A DNA stretch of 64,000 nt from Pochonia chlamydosporia 170 (taxonomy: Eukaryota; Ascomycota; Sordariomycetes; Hypocreales; Clavicipitaceae). Below, piece after piece: positions 11,872 through 23,450 of this stretch. Position numbers and translations under genes: made by a program. The notes under the pieces are model-generated. The model searched no databases. It saw only the letters and a program-made list of their open reading frames with translations, and was not told the origin of the DNA. Within the stretch, counting starts at the first letter, position 1. Each line of letters begins with the position of its first letter. The stretch lies in NCBI RefSeq assembly GCF_001653235.2, contig NC_035792.1, positions 372,001-436,000 on the forward strand, given 5' to 3'.

Positions 11872-13341
11872 TGTGAAAGACAGAGCCAGATAGCATGTGC
11901 CACAGCTTATGGACAAGACAAAGAGGAGATACATTTTTTTAGAGTCCGTACCTACCCTTGGCATGGGCCGACGCTTTGGTATAGCAGTTGGAACTCTGCT
12001 CATTCTGCAGGCAAGATGGACATGCGGGCAGTTGCGGGTGTCTTAAACAATCTCATCGCAGTGGGCCGAGTCAAAACATTACACCACATTATACATCTGT
12101 AAATCCAACCATACATTGGTCGCTTTTACGCCGTGTCTTTTCCCGCGCCAATAATACTTACTGTGGCGTCAAAACCATTATGATATCGGAATTTCGTCCC
12201 CAGAAGCCTGAATCTGGGTGACATCAACGGTCTCGCTGAGGTATTGCGGGCATTATAGGGCGGAATGCTGGCGGGGACTAGACCGAACTTGTCTTGGAGC
12301 GTAGTTCTAGACTGCATATATATCTTACAACCTGCCCAAAAGATCGGAAAAATGAGCCTGTTGTTAAAGTACCTGGCCTGGAGATTGATGTGACAAATCT
12401 TAACTGCAAGAAAGGTATGTTTTCTCTTGTTATTTAATACGATAGTTCTTTTACTCTACTCTGTGTTTCCTAAAGTATTTATTGCTAATTTACCAAACAG
12501 TATTATCTGCCAAAGACCTGGGCAATCTCCAGAAGTCTTGCCGTTGTTCTTATCCTCTTATTGAGGTCGGAGTACAGTACAATATACTGGGAATTGATAA
12601 TAGCATCTGTGTTGCCACCTGTAGATAGCCTCAAATGCCACCATCCAAAAATCTACATGGTAGTGTGTGGAGGATTTACGCGTACGTGGCTGCTGAGAAG
12701 GAAATCTAGCCTCGCAAGCTGCAGCGGAATTGCCTATGTAGCCATGCTAAGCTAATCTAGCCTAGGTTACATATTTAATCACATACAGACGTACTCTTCC
12801 TGAGTGGATATCACTGTCATGAAAGCACAACCTGGGTCATGATTCACATGATTGAGAACCACTCCAGTCATGTACATGCACGGTGTATCACTTTCGAAAT
12901 CCGTGGTTCTGCTGGGGCCTCCTGATTAATTTTGCCTTTGGCAAACACAGCCGCGGCGTGGCTCGCAGTGGCGGTCTACTCAACTTGCCAGCTGGTGTAG
13001 TCATTATGGAAAGCGCAGGGAACTATGAAATTGGAAGTACCCGAGTAAAGAGAGGAGGGATGAGAGGAAAAGCAAGAATTCCCTGGCACAGATGATAAGT
13101 ACAAAAGCCTCAGTGTAGCAGCCTCGGTGGCGGTGGTTCAGCATCACCATCATTATCAACAATATCATCATCGTCATCATCATCACCGGCAGCCGCAGAA
13201 GAAGACTGGCCACACTCTCTCATTCTTCCTGTATTACTAGATCGACAGAGTCCGCTGCTCAAATGCACTTTTAGACCGTACCGGCGGCGTACCAAAGTTT
13301 AGAACGGTAACAGCATCCCATATACCTCGTGCCACTACTTC
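11872..13341. other. Intergenic, 1.5 kb
   Basis: No gene is supported. Several splice-like motifs (for example near 12415) lead nowhere. A trinucleotide repeat at 13142-13188 is listed separately. Confidence 0.45.
13142..13188 (+). repeat. Imperfect ATC trinucleotide repeat
   Basis: About 47 nt of CAT/ATC units with a few interruptions. It lies 3' of the putative secreted-protein gene. Simple-sequence tract, no function implied. Confidence 0.7.
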
Positions 13342-13743
13342 TCATCTCCCGCAGGATGCACCACCTCGCACCCGATAACACCTAGTGTTTTTGCTAAATT
13401 CTGGAGCGTCGGGACACTAGAAACGTAAATTCCTTAGTATTTGATAGATGAAAGAAAGCCAACATCTTGCCTGTTGACTTACAGGCGTCTCAGAGAGGCA
13501 AGGGAATGTCCCTAAGATAGGAAGATCACAGGTACCGTGTGGATGAGCGCGAGAATGTCTGTTACCGCGGCGAAAGCACCACTGGCGGAGCATAGTTTAG
13601 TTAGTTTATTACTTAACCGTCGGTTCTGGTCTGTATTTCTCGTCAAGATTGTTGGTACGAACCCCTGGTACAGCTTTGCCAGGGTGCAAGCTGATTGCGC
13701 CGCATGCGGATAGGGCACTGACAAAAGCCGCGGTAAACTTCAT
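13342..13743 (-). CDS. Putative small secreted cysteine-rich protein
   Basis: Proposed exons are 13743-13618, 13581-13483 and 13416-13342; 99 residues, all junctions in phase 0. The N-terminus MKFTAAFVSALSACGAIS looks like a signal peptide. The mature part has about six cysteines. Intron 2 (13417-13482) has a perfect GTAAGT donor, a CTAA branch and a TCTAG acceptor. Intron 1 is weaker: with the donor at 13617 it is only 36 nt, but in-phase upstream donors (for example in GGGGTTCGT) would give a longer intron and a slightly shorter protein. No known family is recognised. Small size, secretion signal and cysteines fit an effector-like or antimicrobial peptide, but this is inference. The frame is too fragmented for an ORF caller to see. 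Confidence 0.4.
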
Positions 13744-15786
13744 CTTGGAGAAGCGAAATAGGGATTTAAATACACAGAATGGTAGGCAAATATTAATTAA
13801 TTAACACAACAGTCAGAGGGAAAGAATAAGAACAGAGACTCAAAACAGAGGGAATTAGTTTATTTTATGGTTGACAGGTCTAATTGTTGTGCTCACTAAA
13901 GCGGGTAGTATCAACGGCCAAACAGGTAGAAACTATTGTTCAAATTGTGTATACCATCGCTTAGTGAGACATACAGATGGGGTTTTTAACACTGTTTGAG
14001 ATAGCTTACGTGGCTCCAAGAACAATAGTTGGCTATTAAAAGCAGCAGGTTTATTCCGTGCTATTGTGCTGAACCGAATTAACCAAACCCACACATTGCC
14101 ATCACCGGCAGGATAGCCATGGACACCATTCATTGACACACGGAATCAATCGATTGACTTGACTATCCGAAAGAATGCAAATGGTACTTCTTTATAGTGA
14201 TATTCGTGAGTTTTATCTTCTTGAGCGGACTTTTAGTAACGGTGCTGGATCTTTTTTAGCGAGAGTCATGCTCACAGCCATAGGAAGAAGGTTAGAAACA
14301 AGGTTAGACAGAAGGCTAAATCAACTCCCGTTGACGTATTCCCATCAGCCTATTTGGGAAACTTGCATTTTCTTCGCGACACTTAGGCTAAACCCCAACT
14401 TCTGGTAGACCAGATTTCTGCAACATTACCGCCACTTAAGACACTTTGAAGTCAATACAGCACAAGCGTCCGTCCGTACCTCGGGTATAAAGATATCAAA
14501 AGCACTTGAGAATCCCATGTGCACATTTCCTTCACTTCTTCAACACAGCCATACCAGTGGGCCAGTCATCTTTTCAAGCTTCCCCTAGGAAGTCGGGGTT
14601 GAAAGTTTCCTAACCCACCCGACACTACCCTTGTTGTTACATTTTGTCGTAGGCGAGACTGACGCACTCTGAATGTCACTGCGGAGTATCCCATGTCCAC
14701 ATACTCGGGCATTTCCATTATTCATAATGACCCGCCCTTGTGCTCCGAGTCAGTCCCACGGGGAATATGCTTCCTGGACCCAGCCAGCCTACTTATTGTG
14801 CGTTGTTTTGAATCTGGGGTTATCCCAGTATTACGACTCGTCACTTCCATGTTGCGCTGTTGCGGCGCCAGAGCCCGCCTTGACAGCATAAATTGAGCTC
14901 AGTTTTTGTGCCTGGTCAGAGCGTTTTAATCGAACGACTTTGAAAACCCTTACCCTACCGACATGAAGTTTCTCATAGATGGGATGGAATTTCTGCCAAG
15001 CTTCGTTCCTAGACTTAACATGCAAGGCTACTCTGCACTGAAGAAGGTTTGGCACTCTTTAAGTAGCTGGTCGCCTGATCACACGGCAGTTCCACCAGGA
15101 GCGGACCGAATTGCCACTTGAGGTTCTCTCCCCCTGATCCCGCCATCTCGTGAACTTTTCTCTTTCCGCTCTGGGAAGTATTGCCGGTCAATTAAATCGC
15201 CAAAAGGTTGTACCCGCTTGCGAACATGGATAACTACAGCTGGGGTTGGCAAACCTGCAGGAAGTGGCCGTTTCGACCCAGATATCATTGGATCCATCAT
15301 ATGCCCGTTGTTCTTTTTAGCTCGTTATACTCCCATAGTGTTGAATACATCTTAACATGCAGCGTATAGGATGTGGGGCGTGTGATTGATTGCGACTATG
15401 TCTTTGCATGTCTACCGTTGTGGGGGAACGGTGACAATGCGAGACGAGACTGAGAGATGTTGCATATCCACTCGTATCCGCGTACGCAGAAAGGCCAAGC
15501 ATTCAAATTCAGTTCGTCCTGAGTTATTGGCTTCCTACGCTCCTGCCACGCTTAGGCGGTAATATCTCAATGAAGCAGCCGGCACATCAACTAGTCTATG
15601 GGCCGAGAAACTCGCAACAAGGGAGGTAAATCGTATAAGAAGCGCTCTGTTTCCTCCCAAGATGACGCGTAAGGGCAGCAGACGAGTCAGCTGTTCCTTC
15701 GAGACTTGTTCTTGCCTGGTTTGTCTGCTGGTTCAGATCTGGGATTATAATCTTGTTTTTCATCTTGCGTTGTTGGATTCTTCAAG
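13744..15786. other. Intergenic, 2.0 kb
   Basis: No gene is supported. There is an A/T-rich tract near 13780-13860 and a TATAAAG-like motif near 14486 on the plus strand, with no convincing reading frame downstream. A 73-codon minus frame at 15079-15300 is basic and Pro-rich but has no other support. Confidence 0.4.
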
Positions 15787-16987
15787 ATGCTGTTCAAGGC
15801 TCTTCTTGGGTTTGTTGCCATCGTGGCTGCAAACCCGGTAGACATGGCTAAATATACCAAGGCATTTGATACGAGAGGTACGTCTGAGCATTGTGGACTC
15901 TATCGCACCGTATTCTAACGAGCAACATATCTCTAGATGTGGGCTATGGCGTCTCTAATGGGGTCTTTAACAATATGAAATTCTACACCCAGCATGCTGC
16001 CGCCGCATACTGTAACTACGATAGACCCCCGGGCCAAATGATTGAGTGCACCAACAATGCCTGTCCTCTAGTCACCCAGAATAAGGCTACTATTGTGGAT
16101 TCCATGGTGTGAGTTCTCATTTTCAACCATTAATCCCTGTACAAATTCTCAGCCGGAGTCTTCAGTGGCTTCGGTGGACAAGTGTTTGGACTTCAAATTC
16201 TAACAAAACGCTCGCTATCAGTGGCTTGTTCACCGGAATTGGCGCCTACGTAGCCGTCGATGAAGTCCGTAACGAGACTGTTCTTTCCATCCGCGGCAGT
16301 AGCAACATCCGTAACTGGATTACCAACGTGGTAGTCTTGTTTCGCGACTGCAGTTTCACAAGTGATTGCAAGGTTCATGCTGGCTTTGCTACAGCCTGGG
16401 ACGAGATTGCCAGTGAAGCTGTTACTGCTATTCTAGACGCGCATAAGAAGAACCCAAACTACAAGATTGTTCTAACGGGTCACTCGCTCGGAGGAGCAGT
16501 AGCAACTATTGCCGCTGCCACCCTTCGTAAAGCGGGTGTTCCACTTGAACTGTACACCTATGGCAGTCCTCGCGTTGGCAATGATAGGTTTGCTACGTGG
16601 TTCTCTGAACAACAAGGCGGCCACTGGCGGGTTACTCACGGAAACGACGCTGTGCCTCGTCTTCCTAGTATCTCATTTGGCTATCGTCATACCACGCCCG
16701 AGTACTGGTTGCCTGGGTTCTGGTTGTATCCTTGGAGGACTGACTACACCGCTGGGGAGGTCCAAGTCTGTCATGGCATTGCCAACAACCAATGCAACGG
16801 TCAGAATACGCTACTTCACAGCATTGTGGCTCACTTGCATTATCTTGGCAGCACAGCAAGTTGTGTTAATCCTCTTATAGGGATGAGGGATACGTCAGAG
16901 ACGGAGGAGTTGTCCCAGGAAGTCCAGGAGCAGCTGATCAAATTGGCCCTGGAGGATGAGAAATATTTGAGGGAACATGATCTCTAA
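15787..16987 (+). CDS. Secreted class 3 (fungal) lipase
   Basis: Three exons, 15787-15877, 15937-16108 and 16222-16987, giving 342 residues. Both introns have CTAAC branch sites, and the second (113 nt) is needed to join DSMV to GLFTGIGAYVAVD. The protein starts with a hydrophobic signal peptide (MLFKALLGFVAIVAA). The alpha/beta-hydrolase nucleophile elbow GHSLGG places the catalytic Ser at residue 176. The expected Asp follows in NDAVPRLPS and the His in the LHSIVAH region. The upstream motif SIRGSSNIRNWITN is the lid-side conserved block of class 3 lipases. It should hydrolyse acylglycerols outside the cell. The C-terminus is an acidic helix (TEELSQEVQEQLIK), unusual but within family variation. 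Confidence 0.92.
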
Positions 16988-17478
16988 ATCGACCTGTTTA
17001 TTGTAGGAAGACGGTGTTTCCAGCGGAGGAGATGAATGCGAATGAACCTACTTTTCGCTGCACTTATACCCAAATTTACGTTTTCTATCAATTTTACAAT
17101 CACATTCATATCGCAGTATATACGAAATGTAGGACTGGAGACGGATGCTATTAATACATATTTGGAAGTATAGCATATAGCTCCTGGTTGTGTAACCTAA
17201 ATATCAGAGGCCGCGTCGTGCAGCGCCGTATCAGTAGCCCATTCTAAATCTATGGCCAGATGTCATGTCGAGCAGAAGAATGCGATAGATCTTCAGAGTT
17301 GTATTAGAAGCGGTAGCTCCGCGCCCAGGTCTGGCATTAGATCAACCGAAGCACGCCGTAGTTTACAACGGCTTCTTATAGGATCACCATCTACTGGAAG
17401 TCCTATGGGATTTCTAATTTACTACATTTAACACTTTTACGTTCTTTTTTGGAAGTCGGGAACTAGTCTTCTAGTGAA
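16988..17478. other. Intergenic, 491 nt
   Basis: 3' flanks of the lipase and of the minus-strand gene. Nothing else is seen. Confidence 0.5.
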
Positions 17479-17963
17479 CTACTTCCTTTTCAATCCCGTG
17501 CTGATGAACCACCTGTCCAGGGTCCCATCACCATTCAAACCTTGATAATAAGTATCGTCCTTTCGAATGCGGGACAAGTTATGGGAAATATGCTCTCCAC
17601 GGAATGGACTACCAGAATTTGATGGATTTTGAATTGGTTCGGGTCGCATCGTACGGATACCATACAAACCATGTTTTCCAGTTTGCAAATGGATTGACTC
17701 ATATGGAGTAATGTTTGTCCAAGACGTATCAAAGTAAAGGTGAATATGAGCGTGGCTACGCGAGGAGAGACTTTAGCAGGTGCTTGGATATACTCACCAG
17801 TCTCAATAAGTTTCAGTCTTAGCGGATATCGTTTGACCACAAGGTGAACGCGAGGTGACAGTCCAAACAGACCAATGTAACAACTGTTGTGCACCTCTTC
17901 TATTGACCCGGAGAACAATGCACACCGAGTTACATAACCACTACAAACTGCATCTTCATCTCT
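17479..17963 (-). CDS. Protein of unknown function, 5' end unresolved
   Basis: Two coding-looking blocks join in phase: 17963-17794 and 17755-17479. The junction uses a GTATAT donor and GCGTAG acceptor around a 38-nt intron, short for this genome. The joined frame reads smoothly through LIETG into HAHIHLYFDTSW and ends in DRWFISTGLKRK, about 148 residues. I do not recognise the family. Upstream, the same frame meets a TAG at 17966-17968. A possible first exon ends at a GTGAGT donor near 18078 and could begin at an ATG at 18140, only 16 nt from the divergent gene's ATG. With that exon the TAG would be a premature stop; without it the start is missing. It could be a decayed gene or one whose first exon I cannot find. 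Confidence 0.4.
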
Positions 17964-18027
17964 CTAATTGAATCCATTTGACAGCTTTGCATCTCTGAAA
18001 AAACGTAGTGCTGCCCACGATGTGCCA

Positions 18028-18070
18028 CCGTCAACAACTGGCCGTCAACAACCCTCAACGGCCCTCAACG
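18028..18070 (+). repeat. Short degenerate tandem repeat (CCGTCAACAA-like)
   Basis: Four imperfect copies of a 10-14 nt unit built on (GG)CCNTCAACAA/G lie in the interval between two divergent genes. Confidence 0.5.
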
Positions 18071-18156
18071 AGACTCACTCCATTTCAACAACCGAGAGAT
18101 AAACGCCCTTGAGCAACGTATCCTTCCCGACAAACCGCATCCCGTTTACGCATGCA

Positions 18157-19073
18157 ATGACCCGTGGAACCGCTTCCAGAGCCGGCAGCTCTGCCCGATC
18201 AACACAGCAGTCCCAGCCGCGATCCATCAAACGAAATCGACGATCCGAATCCCCAATATACCTCTCATCGCTTGCACTCATTGCACCAGAAGACGCAAAA
18301 CAGGCTCGTCAACGATTCTTCGACGCCCTCGGGTCTGGTGACGAGCACCCAGGCATGCCAAGGGTAATTTCGAGCGCAAACCAGCTGATAGAGGTGCAGC
18401 TCAAGAAGCTTTTTGACATTCTTCATGCTTGCGGAACAGCGACAGAAACTCCATCTACGCTGCTGACTACACGTGGAAGCATAGATGGGTTCTTGGATGC
18501 AGTTTTTAATGACTGGACTAGCGACAAGGAAAGTGGGCTCGTGAAGCCTGAGTTGGAGTTTTTGGTGGAAGCTGACGTTGTCGCTGGGACAGTATGCGGT
18601 ATGTTTTGGGCCGTATTTATGATCTACTACGAAGCAGGATATATACTAACGATAATGCAGCCATACCAGAACACCATCACGATTTAGAGGCGTGTAAAGC
18701 AAACGACACTTGCAACGCTGTTGTTACCGCCGCTGTGTCGTTTAGCAGTAACCCTGCCATGTTCAAAATGGAATTCACAATGACTGATCCCTTCACTGGA
18801 CAACCGGAAGCCTTTTGTCCTCTGGGGAGGAATGATATACGGTGGGCGCGATCAAACTGGAGGGACTCGCTGCGACAGTCGCTGAAGGCGAGGCTCGTCG
18901 CCAAAGTGCATCGATATAATAAGCATTTGGCAGTTTGGCACGCGCGAACTCTCATTCACAATTGGAGTAAAGGGGGTGTTTCGCTGGGACCGGACACGAG
19001 TCTATTGGGGTTTATGGGACGAGATGATGTTGCGCTGGGTTTGGTGCCTTTGGGACTGGACTCGGAGTCATAG
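18157..19073 (+). CDS. Hypothetical protein, 284 residues
   Basis: Two exons, 18157-18598 and 18661-19073, with a 62-nt intron (ACTAAC branch, ATGCAG acceptor). The in-frame stretch before 18157 has no ATG, so 18157 is taken as start. The N-terminal 40 residues are basic and Ser-rich (SARSTQQSQPRSIKRNRR), which could be a nuclear signal. A helical, acidic-to-neutral region follows, with SPIYLSSLALI and a Cys-containing middle (LEACKANDTCNA). No signal peptide, membrane span or known domain is visible. A fungus-restricted family is likely, but I cannot name it. Its start lies very close to a possible start on the opposite strand. Confidence 0.65.
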
Positions 19074-19679
19074 ATACGGGGTCGAGGTTGGTGGACTGCT
19101 GGTGATATATTTCTTTCTGGGGGTCAGTACGCATTTCCATAGCGATTGCTGGGTTCGGCTGTTGCCAATGTTGGTTGAAGCCCGGAGACTAGATTCGGTG
19201 ATAGCTTGCAAAAAGTACCCAATGCATTCGGAGTAACATTATGACGTCTTACATCGGAGGGCGGTTGACAGCACCGCCGACCACGAACGACTGGATCATT
19301 TTAACGGTTAGTCAATTGAATTATAATACATTTACTGAGATGAATTAAAACCCTCATATAACTCTACGATTTGAGCAATTAAGTCGAGGTTTAATCCAAC
19401 CTTGTAATCATAGGGCGCAATCCACCATCACAAGAAGTCAATTGGTAAGCAGCTGCGGGGATCTGGAGCAGTAAGGCAGAAAGCAAGCCAATAGTTAGCT
19501 AGTTCCAATCCGTAAGATATCTACAGAATAGAGACATTTAGAGACCAGATCTCTCATGTTCAAACAGGCCACGACTTACTTCAGATCACTCATAGCTAGC
19601 CTTCACATCTTCAAGCACACGGCTGTCTCTTATAATTCTCTTAATAGAACTTAACCTAAATAGTCACACAGATCTCAAC
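19074..19679. other. Intergenic, 606 nt
   Basis: Promoter side of the GST-like gene. A TTATAATT element near 19630 lies about 50 nt before its ATG. Nothing else is recognised. Confidence 0.45.
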
Positions 19680-20578
19680 ATGTCGGCCGGACAAATTACG
19701 TTGTTTGACCTGCCCAGCAAGGAGCCATGCTCAACCTGGTCGCTGAATCCATGGAAAAGTACGCAATTACTCACACAATTCAGTGTCCCTGCTGACGATC
19801 AATGCAGCTCGAATGCTCTTCAACTTCAAAGGCATCGACTACAGAACAGAATGGGTGCGTTTAACACCAGACTGAATTTGACCTGAGGTTGATGCTGATG
19901 GACTGCAGACTGAGTACCCAGACATCAAACCCAAGTTCCAGCCTCAGTAAGTCCAAATTATTCCTCTCCTTACCAATCTTGCATGGCATCTCATGCAATA
20001 TCCAATCCAGCCTCCCTCCCAATGAAACCGGCACTCCATACACCATTCCCACCGTCAAGCTCCCAGACAACACCTGGATCATGGACTCCCGCAAAATCGT
20101 CGATCACATTGAGAAGTCACACCCCGAGCCCTCTATGCATCTTGAATCTCCGTACCTCGCCAAATTAGAAGACCTTCTCCCCAACGTCTTTCAATACATG
20201 CGTGCGATTTGCTACGCCCGCGTCCCAGTCAATTTACTCAACGAAGTCAGCATCGACTACTGGTACACAACTCGCGCCGAAAGGATCGGCATGTCCGTTC
20301 AGGACTTTGAAAAGAATCACGGAGGGGAAACTGCATATTCTAGCGCGGAGCCGCACCTCCAACAAGTAACCGCTCTTTTGAGGGAGAATAGCGATGGGCC
20401 CTTCTTTATGGGTAAGACGGTGTCGTATGCTGACTTTGTTTGGGTTTCTGCATTGGTTTTCTTTAAGAGGGTAGATGAGACAGTTTACCAGGAGGTTTTA
20501 AAGAGAACTGGAGATGAGAGCATTCACATTAAGCTCGTGGAAGCTTGTCAGCCATGGTTGAAGCGCCACGACCATTGA
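19680..20578 (+). CDS. Glutathione S-transferase-like protein
   Basis: Four exons, 19680-19758, 19808-19854, 19909-19946 and 20011-20578, giving 243 residues with all phases consistent. The N-terminal half has the thioredoxin-fold pattern of fungal GST/UstS-type proteins: ITLFDLPSK, then NPWKTRMLFNFKGIDY, TEYPDI and YTIPTVKLPD, followed by MDSRKIVDHIE, where the cis-Pro/glutathione-binding edge sits. The C-terminal half is all-helical with FMGKTVSYADFVWVSAL, a standard GST C-terminal motif. The enzyme should conjugate or lyse thioether or ether bonds using glutathione in the cytosol, and some relatives act in secondary metabolism. No biosynthetic backbone gene is nearby. The two central exons are very small (47 and 38 nt). 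Confidence 0.85.
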
Positions 20579-20818
20579 ACAGTATGGACCGTTTGACCCC
20601 AGCGTGGGTAAAGTCACATCAGAATTGTGGAATGGTTAACAACCACATTATAAATGCGGTTTGAGCTAAGCATCTTAAAGCGACAAATAGGAGGGAACAC
20701 CCTTCATATACTTAGGGTTAGATCAGCAATAGAATGACACAATACTATGACTGTGCATAACCCCATGCCAACGGCGTTACTGTCGTGAGGTAGCAAATAT
20801 GCCAGTCAGCATACATCG

Positions 20819-23450
20819 CTAGACATTCCAGTTCCATATTGACGCCCTGGCCTCCCTCTTTTTCTTCTTGCTCTTCGTGCCCCGGGATCCCCAGGCGTCA
20901 TTTTCATCCTTCTCAGCTGACAAGGCGTTGAAGCCTGAGAACACTTCCTCAGGGACATTGAAACAATGAACATCCTCATCCTTGGCGGCTGGCGTCGTGT
21001 CTGCGTCCGGGGACGTCACCTTAGCAGCAGCGGGAGACGGAGCATCCTAAGCAATCCATCCCTCATTTTTGACAGCTTCCACTGGTCTAACTAACTCAGG
21101 CTCAAAGACACGAATGGATGAACGAGAAGATCTGGCGGGGGACAGACGTTCCTCACTCGATGGTCTAGAGCTAGCTTCGTAACTGTCACTTCGGGTGTCC
21201 GATTGTGCCGATTGAGAAACTAGATAGCATTAGCATCACTGAAAAGTCCTATATGGAAAAGAGGTAATTTACCAATGTTCAGAGACCGATGAGTGTCCAG
21301 GCGCCTAAGTTCACTTTTACCAGCCTCCAGAACGACGAGCTTTTCCCGGCACCTGGCTCGCTCCGTGGAAGTTGCTTCACTTTCTCCCACTAACTGAGAT
21401 ACCTCTTCGTCTTTCAGATCCAAAATTACTTCGGAATGGAATAAATCGGGAAGATGTAATACGAGACATTGCTCGACTGCAAGTACTGCGACGTCATCGA
21501 TGAATTTCTTGAGAGCCACCTACGAAATAGTCAGCACTCGTTCTCAAATTTCGTCTTCTAGTGGATATTGGTTACATAATAGTAGCCCTGTTAACATTAT
21601 GGCTGGTTGACTTGACTTACCTGGTAATACGCAAGTGTGTAGTCGATTGCCAACTCGCCAGCAAATCGTTCCATATCAACCTCGGTGTGGCTCTCAAGCG
21701 ATTGGAAGAAACTCGACGGAAAGATACCTATCTGTATTTCGTTCTCGAAGTTATGGGGCCCCACAAGTTCCTTGAACTGCTTCTCCAAGGTGTGGCGTCT
21801 TCTTTCAGACTGCCTTTTCTGCACCGTGTCGGTCAAGTAGTGGTTGTAGGTGATGGGATGACCCTCCATATGTGGTTTCAGAAGCTCTTTGCACTTGACG
21901 CCGAGATCGCTCTTCAGTGCGTCAATGCCCTTGCTGATGAGATAGAATATTCCCCTGGTGGTTTCATCGACGGCCACATAGTCAACGACAGACTGGGCAA
22001 CCTCATAAACTATCCCCAAGATTTCTTCTTCCGCATCCTTTGCGATAGTCTGCCAAGGCTGGCATTGTGCGGCGAAAAGCTCGCTGACGATCAGAGGATT
22101 AAACGTCCCGGGAAGTTCGCGAGCTCTACTCCGTTTCATGAGATCGATGACCTCGCCGAGGTATTCCGATCGCCGCACAGTACTGTTTCCAGAGAGGGCA
22201 ACTCTTTCGCCGTTGGAGTCATCAACGATACGCTGGCTTTGTCCATTCAGTCTCATATCTCTCTCAAAATCAGAGAGAGAGTTTTGGATGCGAGCTCTTA
22301 GGCGTTTCTTGTACCCATCTTCAGACTTGGCGCTGCCGAAGAACCTGTTGCCGTATTCACCATCCACAGCGGCTTTCATAAGGGTGGTGAACTCTCGGCT
22401 GACTTGCATAAGGTATCTGCGTTGCTCCAACAGCGAGCTGCGCGGAGTTCCCAGTCGTTCTAATCTTGCCCTGCAAGCTTCAACTTCATAATCAACATCT
22501 TCAAGAAGGCTTGGAAGCTGGTGCAAGATTTGATCTTTGAGAACGTTGCTTAGCCTGGGTTTCAGCGACTCAACACCAAGATGATTAGGATCCAGAGTTG
22601 CCCAAACTCCCTGAGAAAAGAATTTCGCCTCAGCCTCATCTCGCTCTGATGATGATGCATCGCGCATTTTGTAATCCCTGTTCTTGAGGACATGCCAGCC
22701 AAGACGGAAAGCCACGTCCTTGTTTTTCGCGAGCCGTACATACGCTGCCTCGCTATCGGAACCCGCATCGAGAGCATCTGGCTTAGTTATCAGGCCAAGC
22801 GTGCGGATTCCGTCAGGGTCGAGTTCACGAGCTAGTTCCGTGATTTCTTGCAATGCAAAATCGCTCTTCGCTGAGACAACGGCTAGAATTATACTTCGCG
22901 GCCTTTTCACATAGCCCCGAACCATCTTGCTGACAATTTTGGCATCTTTCACTGACTGGTCCCGATTTCCAGCCCGAAATAGGCCAGGCAGATCAACCAT
23001 GGTGAGGTGTGGTTGTGTTGGTCCGCAAAGCTCGACACGCAAGATGTCGGTGCTAAATACCTTTGTATCAGACAAACCCATTGCATCTTTGGCCGTTTCA
23101 ACAACGCTTCCAATGTCGGGTGAGTCGAGGTCCATTTCTGCAGCAAAGCTGCTCAATCGGTCTTTTTCGTCGGCAGATCGATCCGGGCCGGGATTGATGG
23201 ACACCTTGACGGCAACTGTATCCTGTCGGCGCAGAACCAGTTCTGTCGCAAATCGGGTACAAAGGTTATCTTTCGTTGGAAATGACATACCAGAGATGGC
23301 TTCGAGAACAGAACTTTTGCCTGCGGATTGGTCTCCGCACACGATGATTTCCGGAAGATCGACATAGCTGCTGATGCCAATAGAGCGAAGGTTGTCAATG
23401 ATGTCCAACAGATCGCGATGATCTTTGGATTGAAGCTCCACGAAGCCCAT
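20819..23450 (-). CDS. Dynamin/Mx-type large GTPase
   Basis: Exon 1 is 23450-21621, exon 2 is 21519-21273 and exon 3 starts at 21219. The ATG at 23450 is preceded by ACAAAA; the longer frame lacks an upstream ATG. The G domain shows G1 GDQSAGKSS (39-47), DLPG and TKPD. A stalk follows, and the GTPase effector domain straddles the first intron (LAYYQ to VALKKFIDDVAVLAVEQCL). Members bend or sever membranes or act in organelle division; the Mx-like build is common in fungal multigene families. At 21047-21049 the frame meets TAG, giving 749 residues. A 45-nt GTTAGA-GCTTAG segment (21091-21047) could be spliced out in frame. That would extend the protein to 810 residues with an acidic tail ending in a KSKKKKR basic patch (stop at 20819). 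The end therefore depends on splicing. Confidence 0.88.

Noticed and set aside
9001..12000. Phage or bacterial origin of the fusion gene
   Set aside because: Flanks are fungal, codon use looks like its neighbours, and the oxidase module resembles fungal families; there is no sign of transfer in the sequence itself.
14483..14900. TATA-like motif with a 72-codon frame downstream
   Set aside because: The frame has no conserved features and no splice or polyadenylation support.
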